Shown: piece by piece, positions 1-7,910 of the stretch
Layout of the letters: each line of letters begins with the position of its first letter
Position numbering within the stretch: the first letter of the stretch is position 1
The notes under the pieces: model-generated
What the model was told of the DNA's origin: nothing
Databases searched by the model: none
What the model saw: the letters and a program-made list of their open reading frames with translations, nothing else
Assembly: GCA_017475705.1 (NCBI GenBank)
Contig: JAFVFB010000006.1
Span: forward strand, 1 to 47,766
Source: Alphaproteobacteria bacterium
GTDB lineage: Bacteria > Pseudomonadota > Alphaproteobacteria > RF32 > CAG-239
DNA: 47,766 nucleotides
Direction: 5' to 3'
Made by a program: the position numbers and the translations under genes

Positions 1-153
1 CGTCGCATAAAATTTCATTGCTTGATAATAATGTTCAACAGTAGGAAAAGTATAAAATTTTCCATCAACTTCTATTTTTATCGGAAACACCGCATATGGG
101 CTTAAAAACCACCATTTACCAGTCGGAGAGCAAAATCTTATTTCCAAAAACAT
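1..153 (-). CDS. NADAR-domain protein (YbiA-like N-glycosidase), C-terminus beyond window edge
   Basis: Only the first 51 codons are in the window. The start ATG is at 153, preceded by a weak GGGGTT about 4 bases upstream. The visible part has the NADAR (DUF1768) N-terminal pattern: an F-x-S-P strand, a W-F-L-S-P-Y turn where the family usually has L-S-N-F, then I-x-x-D-G-K-x-Y followed by P-T-V-E-H-Y-Y-Q-A-M-K-F. NADAR proteins hydrolyse N-glycosidic bonds, either in reactive riboflavin intermediates (YbiA) or in ADP-ribosylated guanine as partners of DarT-like toxins. Which role applies cannot be told from 51 residues. It is the outermost gene of the strip downstream of tRNA-Glu, where defence or toxin cargo would be unsurprising (inference). 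Confidence 0.62.
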   Translation of the reverse strand, partial: MFLEIRFCSPTGKWWFLSPYAVFPIKIEVDGKFYTFPTVEHYYQAMKFYAT

Positions 154-255
154 TATCAACCCCTATATGTTTATTTTTCTTGTGAATTTTATAATAAAGG
201 CATTAAATGTGCAAGTTTTTTATAATTAACTGATTTTACTGTATACCTATTGTAA

Positions 256-372
256 CGAGTTCGTAAAATTTCCCTTTAGTGCCATTTTTAAAAACATAAC
301 ATCCGAACTCGATTAAGCGCTTGATTTAAAAAGAAAAAAATAGCCATTTTGCAGGCTGTTGTTTGTATTGGT
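256..372. repeat. Intergenic repeat, copy A
   Basis: About 117 bases closely matching 2374-2487. Both copies begin CGAGTTCGTAAAATTTCC, carry a matching CGAACTC some 40 bases later (an inverted repeat), then share TTGATTTAAAAAGAAAAA and end CAGGCTGTTGTTTGTATTGGT (split here: CAGGCTGTTG, then TTTGTATTGGT). On the minus strand the end nearest copy A's right edge looks like a tRNA 3' end (ACCAATA) followed by a short hairpin and a T-run, so it may act as a terminator for the upstream minus-strand genes. Confidence 0.7.
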
Positions 373-437
373 GAAACCAATGCGATAAATCTCGAACTTT
401 TCCTTGCACCCGACTACTATATAGCCATTTTAGAACG

Positions 438-509
438 TTATGAAGAAATCATAAAAGCAAAACTATTATAAAGTAAATTAAGACAAATAGAAAATGCCTG
501 TTTGCTCAT
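438..509 (-). CDS. Possible 23-residue peptide or truncated gene start
   Basis: The ATG at 509 has a strong Shine-Dalgarno (CGGAGGG, 4 bases upstream) and starts 10 bases after the stop of the preceding minus-strand frame, so it sits where an operon's next gene should begin. The frame closes after 23 codons with a hydrophobic, Cys/Phe-rich content and no recognisable domain. It may be a genuine small peptide or the stump of a longer gene whose body was lost between here and repeat copy A. No longer frame resumes downstream on the minus strand. Confidence 0.35.
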   Translation of the reverse strand: MSKQAFSICLNLLYNSFAFMISS

Positions 510-519
510 TATCCCTCCG

Positions 520-795
520 TTATATCTGATACCCGACAAATAAAACCGCGCCAAACAACCAAAAGATAAAATACAACACCGCATAAAACATATACTTATT
601 AGGAAACCATTTTGGTGTATCTTTTTGATATAAAAAAGGAAATGAAAAATATACCACAAAATAAACCAATAAAAAATAACCAGAAAATACTTTCTGATAC
701 TATTCTCCGAATATTAGGGCATTAATATTCCCTAAAAATAATGGAACAAACTCTAACCCTAAAACAAATAAAAAAGCTTTTTTTAATCTTTGCAT
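520..795 (-). pseudogene. Small membrane protein gene interrupted by an in-frame TAG
   Basis: Reading from ATG at 795 (GAGGT 6 bases upstream) gives a 91-codon frame ending in TAA at 520-522, with a single TAG at codon 32 (700-702). Both halves are in the same frame and both are strongly hydrophobic: the first 31 residues hold one membrane segment after a basic M-Q-R-L-K-K start, and the second half holds two more, separated by a polar loop with K-D-T-P-K-W. This looks like a three-helix small membrane protein broken by one nonsense change. No family was recognised. It lies in the tRNA-Glu-adjacent strip with other small ORFs. Confidence 0.5.
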
Positions 796-869
796 ACCAA
801 TAACCTCTTCTATAAGCTAAAACAACTAAAAACAAAAAGCAATATCAAAATGATATTGCTTTTACGCGC

Positions 870-1121
870 CTACTTTCTTTTAGATTTCCAAGGATGATTA
901 TAATCATATCTAATTTTATCTCCAATAGCTTTACATCGAGCTGTATCATGTGGATATTGCCTATAGCATGCCATTTCTTCATCTTCACTGATATTAAGCG
1001 GTCTCGCTCCCATTGAAATTCTATCAGATATATAATCATAGGTATCAAAAACATTTTTCAAAGTTTCATTTGCAGCTTTTTTTGCCACATATTTTCCAAT
1101 TTTAGTAACTATTTTACTCAC
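870..1121 (-). CDS. Small hypothetical protein, 83 aa
   Basis: The start is GTG at 1121, chosen because AGGAGA lies 9 bases upstream. The N-terminal third is basic and alanine-rich and could form an amphipathic helix; the C-terminal half is polar with a C-x-x-Q-Y-x-x-D-x-x-x-C-like pattern (E-M-A-C-Y-R-Q-Y-P-H-D-T-A-R-C). A similar Cys...Tyr...Asp...Cys spacing occurs in short C-terminal domains of secreted polymorphic-toxin proteins, but that link is only a suggestion. There is no signal peptide or membrane segment. The gene lies between repeat-like elements on the minus strand together with its neighbours, and may be island cargo. Function not recognised. Confidence 0.5.
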   Translation of the reverse strand: MSKIVTKIGKYVAKKAANETLKNVFDTYDYISDRISMGARPLNISEDEEMACYRQYPHDTARCKAIGDKIRYDYNHPWKSKRK

Positions 1122-1296
1122 TATTTCCTATCTCCTAAATAAAAAATTAAACCAGATTATTTAAGTTCAAGTCCACGTCCAATTTTTATATAGGAATTAT
1201 CATATAATAAAAATCAATAGTTGAATAAAATATTTTTTTATCTTTTTAATTTATTAATGAAAAATCATCTTCAGTATTTCAACAAAAAAACAGCAG

Positions 1297-1323
1297 ATTT
1301 TACAGCCTGCCGTTTGCATTGGT
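1297..1323. repeat. Intergenic repeat, short copy C
   Basis: This 27-base stretch matches the right end of copies A and B with about five mismatches (ATTTT, CAG, CTG, GTTTG and ATTGGT blocks preserved). On the minus strand it folds as GCAG...CTGC followed by a run of seven T, directly after the 300-residue gene, so it probably serves as that gene's terminator. Two of the differences from A and B change both sides of the short stem. Confidence 0.55.
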
Positions 1324-1354
1324 AAATGCTTTGCTCACAATTTACGAGCTGAAA

Positions 1355-2257
1355 TCACATTCTGATACGATTTAAAGTCATAAGCTCACAATATTTCGCC
1401 GTTGCTCTTGTTAAACCGCTGATTTTTGGATTGCAACCATTGGCCGTTGCATTTATAAATGTTGCACGTCCGGTTAAAATTTCTTCTTGCAAAGAAGTAA
1501 TCTTATAGCTGTTAGAAGAAACAAAGGTTTCAAAATTCTCCTCTTTTTTTCTGACTTTTTCAGACCATTTTTCATAATCTTCAGCATTACCAAACATAAC
1601 GAATTGCACATTATGTTGCATTGCCTCACGAGGTGTCGTTTGCATATGAAAGATAACTTGCATATTATCGGTTGAAGTAAATTCCGTAATATTTCCATTA
1701 TTATCATATTCCGACTTAAAAGCACTTCCTTTGCCTATATATATGTGTCCTGTTTTTTCACCATTTTCAAAATCTGCATACTTTTCTCTAAACCCTATTA
1801 ACAAAGGAATACCCTCATCAACAAAACAAATACTGGCCGAACATTTTTTGAGTGAATAAGCATAACTTCCGTCTTGAGGTATAGGAACACCGTTTTCATC
1901 AAAAATAGGATTGCCTTTATCATCTTGTTTTGTTGAAATCGCAAAAACACGCTTCGGAGACTTAGGCAAATTTATCTTCAATTGCTCAATTTCTTTTGTA
2001 TTTAATGTTGAAAGAAGATTTTTAAAAGCATTTAATTCATTTTGAGTTGCTTTTGAAAATGCGGGAACAATTTCTGTTTTAGAAGAAACACCTGTAAACA
2101 CCTCAGGAACAGATATTCTAAATTCTTCTTGAGAAATATGTGTTGCATGCGCAACAAATTGAGGAGGAATATACTGTTTTTGCCTTCTGAGATTTTCTTG
2201 CTGTTCATTCACACTATTCAATGCATCTTGAACTTTTTTGCAAATATCATCATCCAT
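1355..2257 (-). CDS. Hypothetical cytoplasmic protein, 300 aa
   Basis: No family was recognised. The open frame extends up to 2326, but that upstream part consists of a consensus promoter, so the start was set at ATG 2257, which has GAGG 7 bases upstream and begins M-D-D-D-I-C-K-K. The protein has no signal peptide or membrane segment. A helical, Gln-rich N-terminus (to about residue 45) is followed by a longer region with a D-D-K-G-N-P-I-F-D-E-N-G-V-P-I-P turn and a beta-rich centre. The C-terminus contains L-T-R-A-T-A-K-Y-C-E-L. It is flanked by repeat copies B (upstream) and C (downstream), so gene plus repeats forms a self-contained promoter-gene-terminator unit, probably acquired cargo. 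Confidence 0.6.
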   Translation of the reverse strand: MDDDICKKVQDALNSVNEQQENLRRQKQYIPPQFVAHATHISQEEFRISVPEVFTGVSSKTEIVPAFSKATQNELNAFKNLLSTLNTKEIEQLKINLPKSPKRVFAISTKQDDKGNPIFDENGVPIPQDGSYAYSLKKCSASICFVDEGIPLLIGFREKYADFENGEKTGHIYIGKGSAFKSEYDNNGNITEFTSTDNMQVIFHMQTTPREAMQHNVQFVMFGNAEDYEKWSEKVRKKEENFETFVSSNSYKITSLQEEILTGRATFINATANGCNPKISGLTRATAKYCELMTLNRIRM

Positions 2258-2297
2258 CAAAGACCTCATATTGAACATAATGCATTTTGTAGAGTTC

Positions 2298-2326
2298 ATT
2301 ATATCAACAAAAAGATAATTTGTCAA
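2298..2326 (-). promoter_or_regulatory. Consensus sigma-70 promoter for the 300-residue gene
   Basis: On the minus strand TTGACA (2326-2321) and TATAAT (2303-2298) are separated by exactly 17 bases: both hexamers and the spacing match the housekeeping consensus. The expected transcription start is near 2291, leaving a leader of about 30 bases to the ATG at 2257. Confidence 0.8.
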
Positions 2327-2373
2327 TATTTTGTTTATAATGAACGCTCGATTTCATGGCATTCTTACCACAG

Positions 2374-2487
2374 CGAGTTCGTAAAATTTCCAAAACTGAT
2401 GTTTTTGAAAACATAACATTCGAACTCAATTAACAACTTGATTTAAAAAGAAAAACATCCATTTTGCAGGCTGTTGTTTGTATTGGT
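2374..2487. repeat. Intergenic repeat, copy B
   Basis: Counterpart of copy A (256-372), same orientation, with a slightly shorter middle. It lies between the promoter of the 300-residue gene and tRNA-Glu. Immediately beyond it, 2481-2496 reads TATTGGTTATCCCAAC, one base different from TATTGGTGATCCCAAC at 2665-2680, which is the 3' end of tRNA-Glu read on the plus strand. This suggests that the repeat boundary derives from a tRNA 3' end used for integration. Confidence 0.7.
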
Positions 2488-2626
2488 TATCCCAACTTCG
2501 ATTGACCTCATTTCATTCGGTCGCACTAGCACTCATCGTTTTTTCAAAACGACCGCGATACTTTGTCTCGCTTTCGCTTGTAGTCGAACTCTTTTACGAG
2601 TTCGAACCTCTCAGACTTCGTCCTTA
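2488..2626. other. Gene-free spacer with a T-arm-like inverted repeat
   Basis: No credible gene here. It contains a perfect 8-base inverted repeat TCGAACTC (2584-2591) and GAGTTCGA (2598-2605) with a 6-base loop. The right arm continues as CGAGTTCGAACCTC, identical over 14 bases to the T-arm of tRNA-Arg at 16271-16284. The same GAGTTCG/CGAACTC pair also occurs inside repeat copies A and B. The frame running through this region and across the tRNA is not a gene. Confidence 0.5.
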
Positions 2627-2664
2627 AAACATAAAAACACCCGCTTTGGGGTGCTTTTATGTTT
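2627..2664 (-). terminator. Terminator of tRNA-Glu
   Basis: A long hairpin immediately 3' of the tRNA: AAACATAAAA plus CACCC pairs with GGGTG plus TTTTATGTTT around a short loop, with one mismatch. The descending arm on the minus strand contains the T-rich tract. Confidence 0.8.
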
Positions 2665-2667
2665 TAT

Positions 2668-2743
2668 TGGTGATCCCAACGGGATTCGAACCCGTGTTGC
2701 AGCCTTGAGAGGGCCGCGTCCTAGGCCTCTAGACGATGGGACC
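2668..2743 (-). tRNA. tRNA-Glu (anticodon CTC)
   Basis: Full 76-base cloverleaf including an encoded CCA (TGG at 2668-2670 on the plus strand). The acceptor stem GGTCCCA pairs with TGGGATC, the anticodon stem CGGCC/GGCTG encloses loop CTCTCAA (anticodon CTC), and the T-arm reads CGGGTTCGAATCCCG. The island-like strip begins directly at its 3' end. Confidence 0.96.
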
Positions 2744-2847
2744 ACACCTAAATCAATACACTCATAGTATAAAACTTTTTAGATTGCAAGTATTTTCTTA
2801 TTTTAAGCGGCACGCAAAAAACTCAAAATATCCGCAATAAGTTGAAA

Positions 2848-5800
2848 CTACTTAAACTTTATGGCCTTTCCAAGATAAAACTTGTCAACAATCGTTTGCA
2901 CCAAAATGTAGAACAGAGGAATAACCACTAAACCACCTAATGTCCCTATCAACATGCCAGAGAAAACTGGTACACCAACAGCTACTCGAGAACCGGCACA
3001 AGCCCCTGTGGCCCATACTAATGGAGCAACACCCAAAATAAACGTTAAAGCTGTCATCAATACGGCTCTAAATCTCTCCCGTGTTCCAATTTCCGCCGCC
3101 TTAACAATAGAAGTGCCCTTAGCATGCTCTTCTTTAGAAAATTCCACAATTAAAATTGCATTTTTAGCAGATAACCCTACTAATAAGACCATACCCAACT
3201 GAGCATAAATACTTAAAGGTAATCCGGCAATATACAACCCAGCAAAAGCTCCCAACATCGCTGTCATAACAGACATAATCACCGAAAGAGGAATAGTCCA
3301 GCTTTCATACTGCGCCACCAAAAAGAGATAAGCAAACAAGATAGCCAAAGCAACAATATAAACTATACGCCCTTCATTCCTTTTTTCTTGTAAGCTCATA
3401 CCTGACCACTCATATGAATAAGATTTTGACAAGGTCTCTGCAGCTAACTTTTCAACAGCAGCCATAACAGCACCAGAACTAGCTCCTGGAACGGCATTGA
3501 TATTAACTGTAGCTGCAGCATATTGGTTGTAACGGTTAATTGATCGTGGCAAAGTAACACGACGAATATCTATCAAACTGCCCAACGGAACCATCTGCCC
3601 TGAAGCACTTTGCACATACAAATTCTTTATACTATCCAAATTTTGCCGATATTTCCAATCAGCCATAACCATAACTTTATTAGCCTGCGTACCGATATTA
3701 ATATCATTAACATACATGGATCCCAAATAAGTCTGCAATGTAGAATAAATGCTACCAATAGAGACTCCCATCAATTCAGCCTTTTCTCGATTGATATCTA
3801 AATAAGCATGCGGTGTTCGTGAAGTAAAGGTAGAATAAGCCATTGCCACTTCAGGTAACTGATTAAGCTTTATTAAAAACTGATTTAAATTCTTCTCCAA
3901 CTCTGTCATATCCGAGTTTTCAATAGACTGTAAACGTAAATCCATACTATTATTACTACCTAACCCCGGAATGGCAGGAAATTCAAATAAAATAATACTT
4001 GCCTCCGGTATTCCCTGCATGTGCGCATTCAGTCGATTTCTAATATTAGTAGAAAAATCTTCTTTACCTTTACGTTCTGCCCAAGGTTTTAATGCAATAA
4101 CATTAAATCCCACATTTTCACCTTGTCCAGCCATAATACTAAAGCCTCGTAAATTCATCACAGAGCGAACTTTGTCCTCTGTTTTCATAATATCGCGCGT
4201 TTTTTCAATCACATCTGCCGTACGCTTACCTGATGCCCCTTCTGGTAATTGGATATTTGCCAAAATAACACCTTGATCTTCTTCTGGTAAAAAGGAAGAT
4301 TGAATGTATCGACCAGCAAAAAGATTCAACCCTAAAAGAACGGCTAAAATCAAAAGAATAAAAAGAATTTTACGACCTAAAAAAGCAACCAGACGAACAT
4401 ATCTGTTTTTCGTTGTATTTATAAGTTGCTCAAACCTATACAAAAAACCTGATGTTTTTGGTTCAACATGTCTCAAAAGCGTAGCAGACAAAGCCGGACT
4501 AAGTGTCAACGCATTGACGCCAGAAAAGAGCACTGCAAAAGAAATAGAAATGGCAAATTGTTGATAAATTCGCCCTGTCACCCCCCCCATAAACGCAATA
4601 GGCACAAAAATCGCCAATAGCACCAAAGTTGTAGCAACCACAGCAGAAGAAACTTGCTCCATTGCCTTTTTAGATGCTTCTTTTGGCGATAAATTTTCTG
4701 ATTGCATTAAATACAATACTCGCTCTACCACCACAATAGCATCATCCACCACCAAACCAATAGCTAATATCAAACCAAATAATGTCAAAATATTCAAATT
4801 ATACCCTAAAGCCAGCATAACTGCAAAAGTTGATAAAATAGATACAGGAATAGCAATAGATGGAATAAGAGTTGCCCGCCAATTTTGTAAGAAAATAAAG
4901 CAAACCAAAACAACCAAACCAAACGTTAAAAATAACGTAAATACAACTTCTTCAATAGAAACACGAATAAATTCTGTCGCATCAAAAAAGACATTAACTT
5001 CAAAATCTTCTGGAAAATATTTAGAAAGCCTTGATAACTCAGCTTTAACAGCATCCATTGCCTTAAGTGCATTAGCCCCAGAGAGTTTATTAACCATAAT
5101 ACCAACATTCGTTTGCCCATCAACATCTGATGTAACTAAATAGCTTTCAGAACCAATTTCAACACGAGCGATATCCTTAAGGCGAACCAAACCACCTTCG
5201 GCCTCTGTGCGAACAATAATATTTTCGAAATCTTTAGCCTCATTCAGGCGGCCTTTTGTTTCCAAAGAAAACACAATATTACTACTACCATCATTTGGTT
5301 CAGAACCAACAGAACCCAAAGAAGGCTGATAGTTTTGACTGGATATGGCCGCACGAACAGTACTAATTGGCAAATTAAGAGCCGCCATTTTATCTGCATC
5401 CAACCAAACGCGCATACTTAGTGGCGAACCCATCACTGTTGCATCACCAACACCATATTGCCGGCCAAGATTATTTTTAATATTATTAGTAACATAATTA
5501 TTTAAAAAGTTTTTATCATGCGTACCATTTGGCGAAATAGCCTGCAAAAAGCCTAAAATTTCAGAGGAACGCCTAATCACAGTCACACCACGAGCCTGCA
5601 CTTCATCTGGCAATTGATTAAGTGCCTGCTGCACACGATTTTGCACTTTAACTTGTGCCAAATCAGGGTCTGTCCCTATTTCAAAGCTAATTGTTAACTC
5701 GTACCTTCCAGAATTATAAGACGAAGACTCCATATACATCATATCATCAACGCCATTAACTGCTGTTTCTATCGGAATAGCAACAGTATTGGCCACAGTC

Positions 5801-5967
5801 TCAGCACTGGCCCCGGTATAATCTGCACGGACCATAATCTGAGGCGGCGTTAGCTCTGGATACATAGCCACTGGCAACATAAAAATAGCAATCAACCCGG
5901 CCAAACTCATAACAATTGCAATAACAACAGCAAAACGAGGCCTTTCAATAAAAAACTTAGAAAACAT
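2848..5967 (-). CDS. RND multidrug efflux permease, HAE1/AcrB family
   Basis: Inner-membrane proton-driven pump that captures drugs or other amphiphiles from the periplasm and passes them to an outer-membrane channel. At 1039 residues it has the standard length. It begins M-F-S-K-F-F-I-E-R-P-R-F, typical of the family, and has TM1, a large porter loop, TM2-6, a second loop and TM8-12. The proton-relay Asp pair is present in G-L-V-V-D-D-A-I-V-V-V-E-R (about residues 407-408), as is the TM10 Lys in G-L-S-A-K-N-A-I-L (about 936). It is the last gene of a TetR-MFP-RND operon, 17 bases after the adaptor. No outer-membrane TolC-like gene is adjacent, so the channel is presumably encoded elsewhere. 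Substrate unknown. Confidence 0.95.
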   Translation of the reverse strand: MFSKFFIERPRFAVVIAIVMSLAGLIAIFMLPVAMYPELTPPQIMVRADYTGASAETVANTVAIPIETAVNGVDDMMYMESSSYNSGRYELTISFEIGTDPDLAQVKVQNRVQQALNQLPDEVQARGVTVIRRSSEILGFLQAISPNGTHDKNFLNNYVTNNIKNNLGRQYGVGDATVMGSPLSMRVWLDADKMAALNLPISTVRAAISSQNYQPSLGSVGSEPNDGSSNIVFSLETKGRLNEAKDFENIIVRTEAEGGLVRLKDIARVEIGSESYLVTSDVDGQTNVGIMVNKLSGANALKAMDAVKAELSRLSKYFPEDFEVNVFFDATEFIRVSIEEVVFTLFLTFGLVVLVCFIFLQNWRATLIPSIAIPVSILSTFAVMLALGYNLNILTLFGLILAIGLVVDDAIVVVERVLYLMQSENLSPKEASKKAMEQVSSAVVATTLVLLAIFVPIAFMGGVTGRIYQQFAISISFAVLFSGVNALTLSPALSATLLRHVEPKTSGFLYRFEQLINTTKNRYVRLVAFLGRKILFILLILAVLLGLNLFAGRYIQSSFLPEEDQGVILANIQLPEGASGKRTADVIEKTRDIMKTEDKVRSVMNLRGFSIMAGQGENVGFNVIALKPWAERKGKEDFSTNIRNRLNAHMQGIPEASIILFEFPAIPGLGSNNSMDLRLQSIENSDMTELEKNLNQFLIKLNQLPEVAMAYSTFTSRTPHAYLDINREKAELMGVSIGSIYSTLQTYLGSMYVNDINIGTQANKVMVMADWKYRQNLDSIKNLYVQSASGQMVPLGSLIDIRRVTLPRSINRYNQYAAATVNINAVPGASSGAVMAAVEKLAAETLSKSYSYEWSGMSLQEKRNEGRIVYIVALAILFAYLFLVAQYESWTIPLSVIMSVMTAMLGAFAGLYIAGLPLSIYAQLGMVLLVGLSAKNAILIVEFSKEEHAKGTSIVKAAEIGTRERFRAVLMTALTFILGVAPLVWATGACAGSRVAVGVPVFSGMLIGTLGGLVVIPLFYILVQTIVDKFYLGKAIKFK

Positions 5968-5984
5968 ATCTTGACCTCCCTGAG

Positions 5985-7160
5985 TTAGTTCGTTTGCACA
6001 ATATTAACCAAGGCACCGTCTCGCAGCATTCTATTAGCTAACCCTCCGGTCATAACTCTTTCTCCTGCAGCCAAACCTGATTCTATAACCTGTTTACCTT
6101 CATATGCCTCGCCCAATTTAACGGGACGCATTTTTGCAATATTATCTTCTGTAACCACAAAAACAAAAGAATTACCTTCGTTCTGAACAATCGCCTGCTC
6201 AGGAATTACCAAACCTTCTTTAGGCCTAGAGGATGTAACAAAAACGCGGACATAAGCACCAGGCTTAAGCAACTGGTCTGTATTACGCACATCAGCATAC
6301 ACAGCAACAGTCGCCGTTCCCATATTTATTTCGTTATTAGCAAAGATTCTATCCAATTTTTGTTTAATAATCTGACCACTAGCTAACTCAATATTAATTT
6401 CAAAATCATCAAGATTTTGCTTTCCAATTGCCTGAAGTTCCAGAAATTCTTTATCGGTCAAAGAAAAAGCAACCCGAATAGGATCAACCTGCACAACACG
6501 TGCCAAAGGCTCTGCAGACGCATTAACATAATTTCCAGCCGTTACCTTTGTTTTACCTATAACCCCGTCAATATAGGCCTTGACTTCTGTATTATCTAAA
6601 TCAATTTTAGCTAATTCCAACTGCGCTTTAGCTTGTGATACAGCCGCTTTTGCTTGCAAATAAGAACTTTCCGCAGCATCAAACGTTGCTTTTGAAGCAA
6701 TATTTTTAGCACTCAACTGTTTTTGCCTTGCATAATCACGCTCTGTTCTAGTCAAATTTGCTTGAGCACTTTCTAATTGAGCTTGTGCCAAATCATAATT
6801 TGCCTTGTATCTATTTTTATCAATTACAAACAAGGCATCATCTTTCTTTACAAAGCTTCCCTCTACAAAATTAACTTTATCCATACTACCGCTAACTTTT
6901 GCAACAACATCAACACTATTAATAGCCTCTACTAATGCAACATAGCTTTTAGGATTTTCAATTTTCTCTTGTTTAACCACCGCTACAGTAGCATTAACCG
7001 CAGGCATAACACCATTAAGATTTTTTTGCCCATAAAAATGACATCCTGCGACGGCTAATATGGTAGCACCAACAAAAGCATATAAATATTTTTTATTTAT
7101 TTTTTTTAACTTCTCAACAATATGTTCTTTTACTTGTTCTATTTTGCTTTTAATTTGCAT
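5985..7160 (-). CDS. RND efflux periplasmic adaptor (membrane fusion protein, AcrA-like)
   Basis: Bridges the RND pump and the outer-membrane channel. The 391-residue protein has a basic N-terminus and one hydrophobic segment ending A-V-A-G-C-H-F, which could be a signal anchor or a lipidated Cys. A lipoyl-like half motif follows (V-D-V-V-A-K-V-S-G, V-N-F-V-E-G-S-F-V-K-K-D-D-A-L-F), then a long alpha-hairpin (about residues 105-190) rich in Q, A and L, the second lipoyl half (A-Y-I-D-G-V-I-G-K-T-K-V-T-A-G-N-Y-V), and beta-barrel and membrane-proximal domains (V-I-P-E-Q-A-I-V-Q). It starts 11 bases after the TetR gene and precedes the pump by 17 bases, forming one operon. Confidence 0.94.
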   Translation of the reverse strand: MQIKSKIEQVKEHIVEKLKKINKKYLYAFVGATILAVAGCHFYGQKNLNGVMPAVNATVAVVKQEKIENPKSYVALVEAINSVDVVAKVSGSMDKVNFVEGSFVKKDDALFVIDKNRYKANYDLAQAQLESAQANLTRTERDYARQKQLSAKNIASKATFDAAESSYLQAKAAVSQAKAQLELAKIDLDNTEVKAYIDGVIGKTKVTAGNYVNASAEPLARVVQVDPIRVAFSLTDKEFLELQAIGKQNLDDFEINIELASGQIIKQKLDRIFANNEINMGTATVAVYADVRNTDQLLKPGAYVRVFVTSSRPKEGLVIPEQAIVQNEGNSFVFVVTEDNIAKMRPVKLGEAYEGKQVIESGLAAGERVMTGGLANRMLRDGALVNIVQTN

Positions 7161-7171
7161 AAAAACCTCTC

Positions 7172-7783
7172 CTATTTTCGTATTCCATCAATTAAATAAC
7201 CCAATCCCATTTGTACCATTTCTACGGCATCATAATCAAATCTTTTACTAAGAGCAGAAAACATGATTCCCATATAGCTAGCGATAATAATATGCGTCAC
7301 CTTATCAATATCTACTCCTTCTTTTAGCTCCCCATTTTTTTCGCACACTACTAAAATCTTATTAATTTTCTCTAAATGAAAATTTTTCAACTCAAGCAAA
7401 CTCTTATCAACACGTGTCAGAACAGATTCAGACCACTCCATTTGGCAAAGAATAAATTTATTAAATTTTGCATACCGCAAATCATTTTGGCTTAACTGCG
7501 CCCACATCTGGAAACATTTACACAAATCATCCAAATGACAACCCTCTGTAATAACTTGAGAAACCTGCATTTCCTTACGTTGCATATACTCAATTATTAA
7601 AGCAGCAACTAAATCAGCCTTATTCCGAAAATACCAGTATACAGCCCCTTTAGTGAAACCAGCTCTAGCAGCAATTTCATCAAAAGTTGTTTTAGCATAT
7701 CCTTTTTCAGAAAAAACATCCAATGCTGCCTCTAAAACAGCTTGACGAGTTTTTTCTGCATCTTCCTTAGATTTCCTAACCAC
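7172..7783 (-). CDS. TetR/AcrR-family repressor of the efflux operon
   Basis: 203 residues. The N-terminal helix-turn-helix is clear (A-A-L-D-V-F-S-E-K-G-Y-A-K-T-T-F-D-E-I-A, then G-A-V-Y-W-Y-F-R-N-K-A-D-L), followed by a helical ligand-binding region. The start is GTG at 7783 with GGAGGT 7 bases upstream. It is the first gene of the efflux operon and would bind the palindrome at 7803-7820, so it probably represses itself and the pump until a ligand binds. The domain layout (W-x-x-x-x-x-x-L-R near the middle, hydrophobic C-terminal helices) resembles AcrR/TtgR. The inducing ligand cannot be predicted. Confidence 0.92.
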   Translation of the reverse strand: MVRKSKEDAEKTRQAVLEAALDVFSEKGYAKTTFDEIAARAGFTKGAVYWYFRNKADLVAALIIEYMQRKEMQVSQVITEGCHLDDLCKCFQMWAQLSQNDLRYAKFNKFILCQMEWSESVLTRVDKSLLELKNFHLEKINKILVVCEKNGELKEGVDIDKVTHIIIASYMGIMFSALSKRFDYDAVEMVQMGLGYLIDGIRK

Positions 7784-7802
7784 TCAGACCTCCAAAACAT
7801 AA

Positions 7803-7820
7803 ATACCTACCGAAAGGTAT
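7803..7820. promoter_or_regulatory. Palindromic operator upstream of the TetR-MFP-RND operon
   Basis: ATACCT-ACCGAA-AGGTAT is a perfect 6-base inverted repeat with a 6-base spacer, 20 bases upstream of the repressor's GTG. Its placement and half-site spacing fit a TetR/AcrR operator. Confidence 0.7.
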
Positions 7821-7910
7821 GTTTGAGAATTATATTTGAAACACCTTTTCTTTATAGTTGTCAAGTAAGATTTTAATTATCAAATAAAAAAGAGCCGCTT
7901 TACATCAGCA

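Noticed and set aside
2258..2326. TTG start giving a 323-residue version of the island protein
   Set aside because: The TTG is the first base triplet of a perfect -35 box, and the frame then crosses the -10 box, so it cannot be on the main transcript.
1..2667. Integron-like cassette array
   Set aside because: No integron integrase is visible, the genes have their own promoters, and the repeats do not show the attC core sites clearly.
2474..2767. 97-codon frame on the plus strand across the tRNA-Glu region
   Set aside because: It runs antisense through the tRNA and its terminator, has no ribosome site, and its translation is just the tRNA complement.
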